Source: UBA1757 sp963617485 (GTDB lineage: Bacteria; Bacteroidota; Bacteroidia; Bacteroidales; UBA1402). Taken from it: DNA of 64,000 nt. The stretch covers positions 101,116 through 165,115 of the forward strand of contig CAVEPA010000004.1 of assembly GCA_963617485.1 (NCBI GenBank), given 5' to 3'. Positions 25,035 through 34,227 of this stretch are shown here, in pieces. Each line of letters opens with the position of its first letter. The first letter of the stretch is position 1. The translations under genes were made by a program, and so were the position numbers. Below the pieces are notes generated by a model. That model made no database searches. It was given only the letters and a program-made list of their open reading frames with translations, and was not told the origin of the DNA.

Positions 25035-26450
25035 ATGAGCGACCGCCAACGCATCAGCCTTTACCAGTTGTCCGATTTCGTATTCAGCTTGCTGGCCTGG
25101 AACTGCTTCTGCGGTTTCCGTTACAACCTGCTGGGTGCCGAAACCGGCTTTGGCAGTCTGCACGCCTTCTTGTTTCACAGCAAGAATCTGGCCTTTGATG
25201 TAGCCATTCCCACCTTCTGGGTACTGCTGTCGGCCTTGAGCGGTTACTACCGCCAGCCTAGGCGCAAAAAGATAGGCGAAGACCTGTTGAATGGATTCAT
25301 ACTATCCTCCGTCGCAACGCTTGTCATCTTTTTCGGAGTCATTATCAACGACTTGCCACAAAACTACAAACAGTACTATGTGCTCTTTCTGGCTTTGTTC
25401 ACCCAGCTCTTGCTGTTCACCGCACTACCCCGTTGCATCCTGACAGCCATCAAGAACCGGCAGCACAAACTGCGCAAGACGGGCATTGTTACGCTGGTCA
25501 TCGGCTGCGGCAGCAAGGCGCGCGAACTGCTCGACTGCTACAACCGTCATCGGCTGAACGGCTACGATTTGATAGAAGGTTGTGTCCGCTTGGAGGAGGA
25601 GGAAAGCCCTCAAGTCAGCCAGGAAGTTATACTCGGAAACCTACAGCAATTGGACCGCTTGATCGGCGAACGGGGCGTGGAGCATCTGGTCATCGCCGCC
25701 GACCATTTGGACGGACCTAGCCTACAGCAACTGTTGGACCGCCTTTACGGCTACGGCTTGGACATACATCTGTACAAAGGCATCAGTGCCGGTCTGGGTA
25801 TGGAAATGTCTATGGATGGGGTAAGCGGCCTGCCCCTGCAACGGCTCACGCCCAAGGGAATGTTCGCTTTCGAAGAAAATGTCAAACGTGTGTGCGACCT
25901 GCTCATTGCCTCCTTGGGGCTGGTGGTGCTGAGTCCTCTGCTGCTGTTTTTGTCCCTGCGCGTCAAGTGCGACTCACCCGGTCCTGTTTTTTTCACCCAA
26001 GAGCGTCTGGGCAAGGGACGCAAACCATTTCGCATCATCAAGTTCCGCACCATGTACACCGATGCAGAAGCCCAAGGGCCGCAGCTTTCCTCGGTGAACG
26101 ACCGCCGCATTACGCCTTACGGGGCCATCATGCGCCGTTACCGTCTGGACGAACTTCCCCAATTGCTGAATGTCATCAAGGGTGAGATGTCGCTGGTGGG
26201 CCCACGACCGGAACGGCCCTATTTCGCGGCCAAGATACTGGAGCGCGCTCCGTATTATTCGCTCGTGTACCGCGTCAAGCCGGGTATTACCTCGCTGGGA
26301 ATGGCCAAGTTCGGTTATGCCGACAACGTAGACAAGATGATAGAGCGCCTCGACTACGATATTATCTACCTCAAGCAGGCTTCCCTGCTGATGGACTTGA
26401 AGATACTGGTTTTCACCATCAAACCGCTGGTACGTGGCAGTGGTGTCTAA
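25035..26450 (+). CDS. Polyprenyl-phosphate sugar phosphotransferase (WcaJ/WbaP-like)
   Basis: A 471-residue initiating transferase that moves a sugar phosphate from a UDP-sugar to undecaprenyl phosphate. The N-terminal half has several membrane helices (about 1-120), then a Rossmann-like CoA-binding-3 type region, and the C-terminal catalytic bacterial sugar transferase domain begins near residue 284 (KRVCDLLIASLGLVVLSPLL) with GPVFFTQERLGKGRKPFRIIKFRTM, YRLDELPQLLNVIKGEMSLVGPRPE and VKPGITSL. The ATG at 25035 is chosen; the longer frame runs through the end of tsaC. It sits on the strand opposite the flippase and glycosyltransferases, about 6 kb away. Confidence 0.9.
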   Translation: MSDRQRISLYQLSDFVFSLLAWNCFCGFRYNLLGAETGFGSLHAFLFHSKNLAFDVAIPTFWVLLSALSGYYRQPRRKKIGEDLLNGFILSSVATLVIFFGVIINDLPQNYKQYYVLFLALFTQLLLFTALPRCILTAIKNRQHKLRKTGIVTLVIGCGSKARELLDCYNRHRLNGYDLIEGCVRLEEEESPQVSQEVILGNLQQLDRLIGERGVEHLVIAADHLDGPSLQQLLDRLYGYGLDIHLYKGISAGLGMEMSMDGVSGLPLQRLTPKGMFAFEENVKRVCDLLIASLGLVVLSPLLLFLSLRVKCDSPGPVFFTQERLGKGRKPFRIIKFRTMYTDAEAQGPQLSSVNDRRITPYGAIMRRYRLDELPQLLNVIKGEMSLVGPRPERPYFAAKILERAPYYSLVYRVKPGITSLGMAKFGYADNVDKMIERLDYDIIYLKQASLLMDLKILVFTIKPLVRGSGV

Positions 26451-26483
26451 TATCTTTTTAATCAGCCATACCTTTTATCGGAT

Positions 26484-28373
26484 ATGATAGTTTGCATCGC
26501 AGAAAAACCATCGGTTGCCAGAGACATTGCCGCCGTACTGGGTGCCACCGCGCGCCACGACGGCTATTTGGAGGGCAAGGGTTATCAGGTGACCTGGACC
26601 TTCGGACATCTGTGCCGTCTGCTGGAACCGCACGAATATAACCCGCAATGGAAAAGCTGGGCCTTGAGCCGTCTGCCCATGATGCCCGACAAATACCAGA
26701 CTCGCGTGGCCGACGATGCGGGTGTACAGAAACAGTTCAACATCATCAAAGGGCTGGTGCAACAGGCCGACAGCGTCATCAACTGCGGCGATGCCGGTCA
26801 GGAGGGCGAGCTTATCCAACGATGGGTGCTGCAACAGGCCGGTTGCAAATGTCCTGTGCAGCGTCTGTGGATTTCCTCCCTGACACCCGAAGCCATCAAG
26901 GAAGGCTTTGCGCATCTCAAGCCCGCCTGCGAGTACCAGTTGCTCTACGAAGCCGGTATGATGCGCGCCATTGGCGACTGGATACTGGGCATGAATGCCA
27001 CCCGGGCCTATACGCTGCGCTATGGAAAAGACCGGCAGGTGCTGTCTATCGGCCGCGTCCAGACGCCCACCCTGGCGCTTATCGTCAAGCGTCATTTGGA
27101 AATCAGCCATTTCCAGCCACGACAATACTGGGAACTCAAGACGCTGTATCGGCAATGCCAATTTTCGGCCGCCAAAGGCGAATTCAACAGTCTGGAAGAA
27201 GCGCAGGCAGCGCTCGAGAGCATCAGCAGCGAAGAATTTCACATCACGAAAGTGGAGAAAAAACAAGGCACGGAATATGCCCCACACCTCTTCGACCTTA
27301 CTTCCTTGCAGGTGGAATGCAACAAACTCTACGCCTTCTCGGCCGACGATACGCTGAAAATCATCCAGAGCCTTTACGAAAAGAAACTCTGCACCTACCC
27401 GCGTGTGGACACCTATTATCTGAGCGAAGATATTTACCCCAAAGTGCCCGGCATTCTGCAAGGCATCGCCCCAGCCTACGACAGTCTGGTGCAACCCTTG
27501 CTGGGGAAGGCCAAACTGCCCAAAAGCAAGAAATTCTTCGACAACAAAAAGGTGACCGACCACCATGCCATCATTCCCACGGGTACACGGCCCGATGGCA
27601 TGGACCAACGCGAGGCCAAGGTTTACGACCTCATCGCCCGTCGCTTTATCGCCGCTTTCTATCCCGACTGTAAGATCGCCACCACCAGTGTGCTTGGCCA
27701 AGCGGGCGAAGTGCCCTTCAAAACCTCGGGCAAAGTCATTTTGAGCGAAGGTTGGCGCGTTGTCATGAAAAAGGATATCGGTGAAGACACGGCCGAAAAA
27801 ACCGAGAGCAACACCGAAGAGAAGACCCTTCCCGATTTCCAGGAGGGCGAACACGGACCGCACGAACCTTCTCTGGCCGAGAAATGGACCTCACCGCCCA
27901 AGCCTTATACCGAAGCCACCTTGCTGCGCGCCATGGAAACGGCCGGCAAGCAAGTGGAAGATGAAGAACTGCGCGATGCCATGAAGGAGAACGGCATAGG
28001 CCGGCCCAGTACGCGTGCGTCCATTATCGAGACCCTGCTCAAGCGCAACTATATCCGCAAAGAACGCAAGAACCTTATTCCCACCGACACAGGCATCTCG
28101 CTCATCAACACCATACAGCAGGATTTGCTCAAATCGGCCGAATTGACGGGACGCTGGGAGAAGAAGCTGCGCGACATCGAGAAGGGCCAGTACCGCAGTC
28201 AGGATTTCATGCAAGATCTCAAGACGATGGTGAGCGAAGTGGTGTTTGCCGTCAAGAGCGACAAGACCGGCGAACTCTGCCCTCTTTGCCGCCAAGGCAG
28301 GCTTATCCGCGGCAAACAATCGTACGGATGCAGCCGCTGGAAAGAAGGTTGCTCTTATCGGGCACCATTTTAG
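26484..28373 (+). CDS. topB: DNA topoisomerase III (type IA)
   Basis: A 629-residue type IA topoisomerase that decatenates single-stranded DNA. The TOPRIM domain has VCIAEKPSVARDIA and CGDAGQEGELIQR; the active tyrosine is Tyr305 in LCTYPRVDTYYLS; VLSIGRVQTPTLALI and KENGIGRPSTRASIIE are typical. The C-terminal region carries one cysteine cluster (CPLC about 75 nt before the end, then CSRWKEGC), consistent with a single zinc-ribbon-like element. RecQ and TopB work together in many bacteria, and both are in the window, but on opposite strands. Confidence 0.95.
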   Translation: MIVCIAEKPSVARDIAAVLGATARHDGYLEGKGYQVTWTFGHLCRLLEPHEYNPQWKSWALSRLPMMPDKYQTRVADDAGVQKQFNIIKGLVQQADSVINCGDAGQEGELIQRWVLQQAGCKCPVQRLWISSLTPEAIKEGFAHLKPACEYQLLYEAGMMRAIGDWILGMNATRAYTLRYGKDRQVLSIGRVQTPTLALIVKRHLEISHFQPRQYWELKTLYRQCQFSAAKGEFNSLEEAQAALESISSEEFHITKVEKKQGTEYAPHLFDLTSLQVECNKLYAFSADDTLKIIQSLYEKKLCTYPRVDTYYLSEDIYPKVPGILQGIAPAYDSLVQPLLGKAKLPKSKKFFDNKKVTDHHAIIPTGTRPDGMDQREAKVYDLIARRFIAAFYPDCKIATTSVLGQAGEVPFKTSGKVILSEGWRVVMKKDIGEDTAEKTESNTEEKTLPDFQEGEHGPHEPSLAEKWTSPPKPYTEATLLRAMETAGKQVEDEELRDAMKENGIGRPSTRASIIETLLKRNYIRKERKNLIPTDTGISLINTIQQDLLKSAELTGRWEKKLRDIEKGQYRSQDFMQDLKTMVSEVVFAVKSDKTGELCPLCRQGRLIRGKQSYGCSRWKEGCSYRAPF

Positions 28374-28380
28374 AAGCCAT

Positions 28381-28411
28381 TTTGAAATGGCACCCAATGT
28401 TCCTAATTTTG
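28381..28411 (+). promoter_or_regulatory. Bacteroidetes-type promoter for dsbD-umuDC
   Basis: TTTG (28381-28384), 19 bp, then TAATTTTG (28404-28411), both perfect matches to the -33/-7 consensus, 28 bp upstream of the dsbD start and just after the topB stop. Confidence 0.58.
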
Positions 28412-28439
28412 CCCCGCGAAACTACTAGAGAAGAACTAT

Positions 28440-30380
28440 ATGAAAAGAATCATAACAGGCCTGATATTGGCCTTTATCAGCTTGAGTCTTTATGCCCAAC
28501 TGGAAAATCCTTGCAGCTGGACTTACCGCCTATTGGAGAAACCCGATGGTGCAGTTATTGAATTCAAGGCCTCGATAGACGATGGTTGGCACATGTACGA
28601 CATGAACCTGCCCGAGGGCGGACCGGTGTCTACCAGCTTTCATTTCGAAGAACTACAGGGTTGTTCTTTGGCCGGCGAGGCCCGCAGTACCCAAAAGGCC
28701 ATCAACTATTACGATGCCGTTTTCGATATGAAACTGCGCTGCTTCGAAAGAGAGGTGGTTTTCCATCAGCCTATCACCATCGAGAATAGCGAGAACCTGC
28801 ATATTGCAGGCTACGTGCAGTACATGCTCTGCAACGATGCGTCCTGCCTGCCGCCCAACAGTTTCGAATTCAGCATCGGCGCGCAATCCGGCCCCAATGG
28901 CAACCTCCAGCAGAACGACGGGCGGCGGGCAGCCTCCCTTGACGACATCACCGCGCATCCCGAACTTTGGGAGAGCGTCATCGGCGAAGTGCAGGCTTTT
29001 GGCGGCAAGGACAACATCAGTTCCAGCAACACGGCCGGCTGGCTTATTTTCGTCTACGGCTTTATCGGCGGTCTGCTGGCCCTGTTCACACCCTGTGTCT
29101 GGCCCATCATTCCCATGACGGTGAGCTTCTTTTTGAAACGCAGTCGCAGCCGTCGCCGCGCCATCAAGGATGCTGTCATCTACGGCGTGTCCATCGTGGT
29201 CATTTACCTGGCCCTCGGCCTGGGCATCACCATCATCTTCGGGGCCAGCGCACTCAACAGCTTGGCGACCAACGCCATATTCAACCTGATATTCTTCTTG
29301 TTGCTGGTGGCCTTCGCCCTATCGTTCTTCGGCCTGTTCGAGATGGTGCTGCCTTCGTCGTGGTCGAACAAAATGGACACTATGGCCGACAAGACCAGCG
29401 GCATTATCAGCATCTTCTTTATGGCTTTCACCTTGGTGCTGGTTTCCTTCTCCTGCACGGGCCCCATTATCGGCACCTTGCTGGTAGAAGCCTCCACGCA
29501 AGGCGGTCTGACGGGTCCAGTTTTGGGCATGAGCGGTTTTGCCCTGGCCCTGGCTCTGCCCTTCACACTCTTCGCCATCTTCCCCAACTTCATGCAGTCG
29601 ATGCCCCGTAGCGGCGGATGGCTGCAAAGCTTCAAGGTAGTGCTCGGGTTCGTGGAACTGGCCTTGTCGCTCAAATTCCTGTCGGTGGCCGATATGGCCT
29701 ATTCTTGGGGCATCTTGCCTCGCGAAGTTTTCATCATCATCTGGATTATTCTGGCCATCGGCCTAGGGCTGTATCTGCTTAACGTGCTGCGTTTCCCGCA
29801 CGATGAAAAACTGGAAAAACTATCCTGGATTCGCATCGCGGGTGCTGTTGCTTCCTTCCTGTTTGCCATTTACATGATACCCGGCGTGCTGGGCGCTCCC
29901 GCCAAGGCCATTTCCGCCTTCACTCCGCCCATGTCAACCCAACGCATTCATGTCTTCTCGTCGAACGTAGAGCCCGATTTCTACAGCTACGAAGAAGGTA
30001 TGCTCGCTGCACAGGAACAAGGCAAAAAGGTGTTGCTCGACTTTTCGGGTTACGGCTGCGTCAACTGTCGCCGCATGGAGAACGCCGTCTGGTGCGATGC
30101 CGATGTCAAAGCCAAGCTGGAAAAGGATTTTGTGCTGATTTCGCTGATGGTTGACGACAAGACCGACCTGCCCGCGAACATCCTTATCGAAGAGCACGGA
30201 CAGATGCGCAAGCTGCGCAGTTTGGGCGACAAGTGGAGTTATCTGCAGCGTTACAAATTCGGTGCCAACGCCCAGCCCTACTACCTGATGCTGACTCCCG
30301 ACGGACATCCGCTGACGCATCCTTACGCCTTCAACGACAATCCCAAGGATTTCCTCGACTACCTCAACAGCGTCAACTAA
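28440..30380 (+). CDS. dsbD: Protein-disulfide reductase DsbD family (thioredoxin-fused)
   Basis: A 646-residue three-domain protein that carries electrons from cytoplasmic thioredoxin across the inner membrane to periplasmic disulfides. After a signal peptide (about 1-19) comes an immunoglobulin-like N-terminal domain (about 25-150) with Cys pairs, an eight-helix membrane core (about 195-500) with its redox cysteines Cys219 (TPCVWPIIP) and Cys339 (SFSCTGPIIG), and a C-terminal thioredoxin domain with CxxC at Cys540-Val-Asn-Cys543 (GYGCVNCRRME). A strong TTTG-N19-TAATTTTG promoter precedes it. umuD follows 6 bp later. Confidence 0.94.
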   Translation: MKRIITGLILAFISLSLYAQLENPCSWTYRLLEKPDGAVIEFKASIDDGWHMYDMNLPEGGPVSTSFHFEELQGCSLAGEARSTQKAINYYDAVFDMKLRCFEREVVFHQPITIENSENLHIAGYVQYMLCNDASCLPPNSFEFSIGAQSGPNGNLQQNDGRRAASLDDITAHPELWESVIGEVQAFGGKDNISSSNTAGWLIFVYGFIGGLLALFTPCVWPIIPMTVSFFLKRSRSRRRAIKDAVIYGVSIVVIYLALGLGITIIFGASALNSLATNAIFNLIFFLLLVAFALSFFGLFEMVLPSSWSNKMDTMADKTSGIISIFFMAFTLVLVSFSCTGPIIGTLLVEASTQGGLTGPVLGMSGFALALALPFTLFAIFPNFMQSMPRSGGWLQSFKVVLGFVELALSLKFLSVADMAYSWGILPREVFIIIWIILAIGLGLYLLNVLRFPHDEKLEKLSWIRIAGAVASFLFAIYMIPGVLGAPAKAISAFTPPMSTQRIHVFSSNVEPDFYSYEEGMLAAQEQGKKVLLDFSGYGCVNCRRMENAVWCDADVKAKLEKDFVLISLMVDDKTDLPANILIEEHGQMRKLRSLGDKWSYLQRYKFGANAQPYYLMLTPDGHPLTHPYAFNDNPKDFLDYLNSVN

Positions 30381-30386
30381 GGTTTT

Positions 30387-30791
30387 ATGGAGCAAGAGCA
30401 AGGCTTTAGCGTACAATTTGTGGGTGATGTCAAGGCCGGCTTCCCCAGTCCGGCCGAAAATATCCGCGAAGAACTCGACCTGGTGAATCTGCTGGTCCGC
30501 CATCCGGCCTCCACCTTCTTTTTCAGGGTGAGCGGCGTGTCGATGGTCGATGCAGGGTTGGACGAAGGCGATATCATCATCGTAGACCGTGCCCTAGAGC
30601 CTTATAACCATTGCAAGGCCGTCTGCTTTATCGATGGCGAATTCACCGTCAAGACGGTAGAAATCCGCGAAAAAGGTGTACTGCTGTTGCCGGCCAACCG
30701 GCTCAACGAGCGTTACAAGGCCATCGAAGTGGGACCCGATAACGACTTCAGCGTTTGGGGCGTTGTAACTTATGTCATCAAAAAAATGTAG
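30387..30791 (+). CDS. umuD: UmuD-like translesion synthesis auxiliary protease
   Basis: A 134-residue LexA/UmuD-type serine protease (S24). The self-cleavage site is Ala17-Gly18 in KAGFPSPAEN, and the catalytic dyad is Ser52 (SGVSMVD) and Lys89 (FTVKTVEI), exactly 37 residues apart as in E. coli UmuD (Ser60, Lys97). RecA-stimulated cleavage would give UmuD', the partner of UmuC in polymerase V. It lacks a DNA-binding domain, so it is UmuD and not LexA. It starts 6 bp after dsbD and 18 bp before umuC. Confidence 0.94.
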   Translation: MEQEQGFSVQFVGDVKAGFPSPAENIREELDLVNLLVRHPASTFFFRVSGVSMVDAGLDEGDIIIVDRALEPYNHCKAVCFIDGEFTVKTVEIREKGVLLLPANRLNERYKAIEVGPDNDFSVWGVVTYVIKKM

Positions 30792-30809
30792 TCTTCTTGC
30801 TGTACCGCT

Positions 30810-32075
30810 ATGTATGCTCTGGCCGACTGCAACAATTTCTTCGCTTCCTGCGAACGCGTGTTCCGTCCCGATTTGCGTGAACGGCCCGTGGTGGTGCTGT
30901 CGAACAACGACGGTTGCGTCATAGCCCGTAGCAACGAAGCCAAAGCTTTGGGCATCGCCATGGGTGAAGCCTACTTCAAGATCAAGCCGCTGGTGGCCAA
31001 ACACCGGATAGCCGTCTTCTCCTGCAATTTTGCGCTCTACGGCGACATGTCACAAAGGGTGCGCCGCGTACTCGAAGGCTACGCGCCATCGCTCGAAGCC
31101 TACTCTATCGATGAATCCTTTCTGGACCTGCGAGGTATGGACCAGCTCGATTTCGATGCCTACGCCAAGGAAATTTCCCGCGCCTGCCAACGGCTGACGG
31201 CCATACCGGTTTCGGTGGGCATCGCGCCGAGCAAGACGCTAGCCAAAATCGCGTCCAAGCTCTGCAAACGTTATCCCAAGCTGCAAGGCGGCTGCTACAT
31301 GCATCGTCCTGAAGACATCGAGAAAGTGCTGCGCAATTTTCCTTTGGGCGATGTTTGGGGTATCGGGCGCAAAACCTTGGCCAAAATGCAGGCGCAAGGT
31401 TTGCACTCGGCCTACGATTTTCGCGAGAAATCCGAAGTTTGGATACGCAATATGCTGGGCATCAACGGAGTGAAGACTTGGCGCGAGTTGCATGGCGAGC
31501 CCTGCATCGACTTCGAAGACAGTTTCGAGGCCAAGCAAAGCATCTGTGTGTCTCGTAGTTTTTCCTCCGAAATCTATACACTGGAGGAACTCTGCGAACA
31601 ATTGTCCAACTTTGCCTCGCAGCTGGCCGGGCAACTGCGCAAGCAACACTCGCTCTGCAGCACGCTGGTGGTGTTCGCCTGCACCAACCGTTTTCGAGAA
31701 GACCAGCCACAGTCTTACGCCAGCGAGATGTTAGCCTTCAGTACGGCCAGCGCCGAAACAAGAACCATAGTCGGTCAGACGATGACAGCTGCGGCCAGGC
31801 TGTTCCGTGCAGGTTACGGTTACAAGAAAGCGGGCGTTGTCGCTACCCGGCTGTCGTCCGATGCGGCCTGGATGCCTTCGCTCTTCGATGACAGCGCCAC
31901 ATACCGGCGCGAACAGCAAATGGACCAAGTGCTCGACCGGCTCAACCGCAAGTTCGGACAAGGTACCGTCCGCCTGGCCATTCAAGGTAACGGCCAGATA
32001 AAATCGAGCCACGAACTGCAGTCGCCCCACTACAGCACTTCATGGCAAGACCTGCCCAAAGTAAGTGTAAAATAA
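30810..32075 (+). CDS. umuC: UmuC-like Y-family DNA polymerase (Pol V catalytic subunit)
   Basis: A 421-residue Y-family polymerase for error-prone bypass of damaged template. Palm motifs: MYALADCNNFFASCERVF (Asp6), VVLSNNDGCVIARSNEAKALGI, and YSIDESFLDLRGM (Asp and Glu). The HhH region (PLGDVWGIGRKTLAKMQAQG) and the little-finger domain (QSICVSRSF) are complete. The pair with umuD is standard for Bacteroidetes SOS loci. No obvious LexA-like operator was found upstream, and the pair seems to be driven from the dsbD promoter. Confidence 0.95.
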   Translation: MYALADCNNFFASCERVFRPDLRERPVVVLSNNDGCVIARSNEAKALGIAMGEAYFKIKPLVAKHRIAVFSCNFALYGDMSQRVRRVLEGYAPSLEAYSIDESFLDLRGMDQLDFDAYAKEISRACQRLTAIPVSVGIAPSKTLAKIASKLCKRYPKLQGGCYMHRPEDIEKVLRNFPLGDVWGIGRKTLAKMQAQGLHSAYDFREKSEVWIRNMLGINGVKTWRELHGEPCIDFEDSFEAKQSICVSRSFSSEIYTLEELCEQLSNFASQLAGQLRKQHSLCSTLVVFACTNRFREDQPQSYASEMLAFSTASAETRTIVGQTMTAAARLFRAGYGYKKAGVVATRLSSDAAWMPSLFDDSATYRREQQMDQVLDRLNRKFGQGTVRLAIQGNGQIKSSHELQSPHYSTSWQDLPKVSVK

Positions 32076-32098
32076 GGTCAAAAAATCGGCGCAATCTC

Positions 32099-32129
32099 TT
32101 GCAAAAGGCAAACGGAAGCACTACCTTTG
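32099..32129 (+). promoter_or_regulatory. Promoter of tRNA-Cys
   Basis: TTG (32099-32101), 20 bp, TACCTTTG (32122-32129), a strong match to the Bacteroidetes consensus; the tRNA 5' end is 17 bp downstream of the box. Confidence 0.6.
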
Positions 32130-32146
32130 CGTCCGCAAACCACACT

Positions 32147-32217
32147 GGTTCCTTGACCGAGTGGCTAGGTAACGGTCTGCAAAACCGCTTACGGCGGTTC
32201 GAGTCCGCCAGGAACCT
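32147..32217 (+). tRNA. tRNA-Cys (anticodon GCA)
   Basis: A 71-nt cloverleaf. The acceptor stem is GGTTCCT (32147-32153) paired with AGGAACC (32210-32216), followed by discriminator T (32217), which is U73, the cysteine identity base. The anticodon loop is CTGCAAA (anticodon GCA); the anticodon stem is ACGGT/ACCGC with an A-C mismatch at the top pair. The T arm is GGCGG-TTCGAGT-CCGCC and the D stem is ACC/GGT. CCA is not encoded. It stands alone, with its own promoter and terminator. Confidence 0.95.
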
Positions 32218-32221
32218 CGAT

Positions 32222-32270
32222 GGAGGGTGACTAAAAAGTCGCAAGACAGATAGTCACTCTCCTTTTTTTT
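32222..32270 (+). terminator. Rho-independent terminator after tRNA-Cys
   Basis: A 12-bp stem (32222-32233 with 32251-32262, one G-T pair) followed by eight T at 32263-32270. It lies 5 bp after the tRNA. Confidence 0.85.
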
Positions 32271-32292
32271 GCAATCCAACAAGCGTAATACC

Positions 32293-32332
32293 AACAATAA
32301 AGCCGGAACTATGCGGCCCCGGCTTTATTGTT
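32293..32332 (-). terminator. Hairpin between tRNA-Cys and the porin gene
   Basis: A perfect 14-bp inverted repeat (32293-32306 and 32319-32332; arms AACAATAAAGCCGG / CCGGCTTTATTGTT) with a 12-nt loop, 14 bp after the porin stop. The arm ends are A/T-rich on both sides, so it could act on either strand; its place suits the minus-strand porin transcript. Confidence 0.65.
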
Positions 32333-32346
32333 TCAACATCCCAAGC

Positions 32347-33486
32347 TTACAGCACATCGATGGTGTAAGTCATACCCAAGGAGACACGCTGCATATCACT
32401 GTCGTCCATGTGGTAATATTTGCCCAGGTTGGTAGCTTGCGTCACCTTATAGACATACCAAGCATAGAACTTCAGCTCCGGCTTGGCAGCGATCGGCATA
32501 AATTCCAAACCGCCTTGAACATGCCACTGGTTCAAGTAGCGGCCTTGCTGGTAGTTGGGAACAACGGCATCGGCTTCCTTGAAAATATCGGTGGTTTCGT
32601 AGGCTCCCTTCAATACGGCGTTCCACTGGGGATGGAAAGCATATTCCACATTGGCGATAAAGCTCAGATACTGCACATTCTGCATCACGTGCGACTGCAA
32701 AGCTGAAAGGCGGCCCAGATGGTCGACATCTTCGCGCGAATACATCACGTCGAGCGTAGCAAAAAGCGGGCCGTTCTGGTAGATATTGGCAGCGGTCAAG
32801 TAGTAGGCATATTTGCCTTGGGCCACCGGCAACATCGAGGCGGCATAGCGGAAATGGCAAGTCTTGTCGACAAAATAGCCGTTCCAGTTTACCAAAGCCA
32901 TCAGCGGTGTTTGGGCTTCTTTCAGACCAGCCTCTTTCAAGGAAGAAGTATACCACTCGGCTTCGGTCTTGCCATGGCCGTTCAGCAGCTGGAAAATCAT
33001 CTCGTGGTTGTCGTTAAGCTGCCAAGCGGCACTCACACCCGTCTGCCAACAGGCAATCGCTCCGACGAATTCACTGAACTCTTTGATACGCAGAATGTTG
33101 ACATTATGTTCCCAACCGCCGAAAGAGAGAAATTGTTTACCAAGGGTAAGCGCCAGTTTGTCGCTGGGGCGATAGGTAACATTGGCCAATTCAATTTGGT
33201 TGGCCAGACGCTCTACACTATTGACAGAAGGATCCTTCCACAGAGCCTGACGGAAAGAATAGGAGATATTTTCGGTAAGGCCGCCATGAACGGCAAAACG
33301 CAACACATTGTTCTTGAAGTGGGTCCCTTGGTATTCCGAACCCGAAAAATCGCTGTTCAAGCTATTGGCAAGGTCGATGTGGAGATCCACCTTCTCGTTG
33401 TTTTCGGCTTGCAAAGGCATAGCGCCAAGCACCAGAGCTCCCAGCCCCAAAAACATAGCCGACAGATGTTTGCTGATTTTGCTCAT
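32347..33486 (-). CDS. Phosphate-selective porin (OprO/OprP)-like outer membrane protein
   Basis: A 379-residue predicted beta-barrel with a signal peptide (about 1-27, ending MPLQA). The mature protein alternates strands with aromatic ends and finishes in a terminal strand SLGMTYTIDVL. Segments such as NQIELANVTYRPSDKLALTLGKQFLSFGGWE fit the Porin_O_P family, and a role in anion or phosphate uptake is family inference only. It lies 6 bp downstream of yebC on the same strand; no separate promoter was found. Confidence 0.82.
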   Translation of the reverse strand: MSKISKHLSAMFLGLGALVLGAMPLQAENNEKVDLHIDLANSLNSDFSGSEYQGTHFKNNVLRFAVHGGLTENISYSFRQALWKDPSVNSVERLANQIELANVTYRPSDKLALTLGKQFLSFGGWEHNVNILRIKEFSEFVGAIACWQTGVSAAWQLNDNHEMIFQLLNGHGKTEAEWYTSSLKEAGLKEAQTPLMALVNWNGYFVDKTCHFRYAASMLPVAQGKYAYYLTAANIYQNGPLFATLDVMYSREDVDHLGRLSALQSHVMQNVQYLSFIANVEYAFHPQWNAVLKGAYETTDIFKEADAVVPNYQQGRYLNQWHVQGGLEFMPIAAKPELKFYAWYVYKVTQATNLGKYYHMDDSDMQRVSLGMTYTIDVL

Positions 33487-33492
33487 AACACC

Positions 33493-34221
33493 TTATTCTT
33501 CGGTTTCGTCTTCCTTCATATTGGTGTAGACGGTAGACACATCGTCGTCTTCCTCCAGACGTTCCACCAACTTGTTGATGGTTTCGCGCTGTTCGTCCGT
33601 TACATCCTTGTAGTCGTTGGCAAAACGTTCGAACTCGGCAGAGATAAGCTCGTAGCCTTTTTCTTCGAGATAATGCTGTATCTTGGCGAAAGCCTCGGGA
33701 GCACCCATAATGACGATTTCCTCTTCGTCCTGGTCGAAATCATCGGCACCAAGGTCAATCAAGTCCAGTTCCAGCTCGTCCATGTCGAGACCTTCCTGAG
33801 GCTTGATTTTGAACACCGATTTGCGCTCGAAAATAAAGGACAGACTGCCCGAAGTACCCAGCGTACCGCCATAACGGGTAAAGGCGCTGCGCACTGTGGC
33901 CACCGTACGGGTTGGATTATCGGTCTGAGTTTCCACCAAAACGGCGATACCGAAAGGACCATAGCCTTCGTAAACCATCTCCTTGTAACCGCTAAAGTCT
34001 TTGGAAACAGCCTTCTTGATGGCACGTTCCACATTTTCCTTAGGCATGTTGGCAGCCTTGGCATTCTGCATAAGGATACGCAAACGGGCATTTGCGCTGG
34101 GATCAGGACCGCCTTCTTTGACGCAGCTGGAGATTTCCTTGCCGATTTTGGTGAATGTACGGGACATATTGCCCCAACGTTTCAATTTTCTTGCTTTACG
34201 ATATTCAAATGCTCTTCCCAT
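33493..34221 (-). CDS. yebC: YebC/PmpR family protein (TACO1-like)
   Basis: A 242-residue member of the YebC/PmpR/TACO1 family, described as DNA-binding regulators in some bacteria and as translation factors relieving polyproline stalls in more recent reports. The start MGRAFEYRKARKLKRWGNMSRTFTKIG is close to the family's usual MAGHSKWxNIKHRK opening, and ENVERAIKKA, YEGYGPFGIAVLVETQTDNPTRT and GGTLGTSGSLSFIFERK are diagnostic. The C-terminus is acidic (MKEDETEE). It lies 6 bp after pheT and 6 bp before the porin gene. Confidence 0.94.
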   Translation of the reverse strand: MGRAFEYRKARKLKRWGNMSRTFTKIGKEISSCVKEGGPDPSANARLRILMQNAKAANMPKENVERAIKKAVSKDFSGYKEMVYEGYGPFGIAVLVETQTDNPTRTVATVRSAFTRYGGTLGTSGSLSFIFERKSVFKIKPQEGLDMDELELDLIDLGADDFDQDEEEIVIMGAPEAFAKIQHYLEEKGYELISAEFERFANDYKDVTDEQRETINKLVERLEEDDDVSTVYTNMKEDETEE

Positions 34222-34227
34222 AATAAA

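Noticed and set aside
30381..30386. LexA-type operator before umuD
   Set aside because: Only six bases lie between dsbD and umuD, and no palindromic box was recognised at the end of dsbD.
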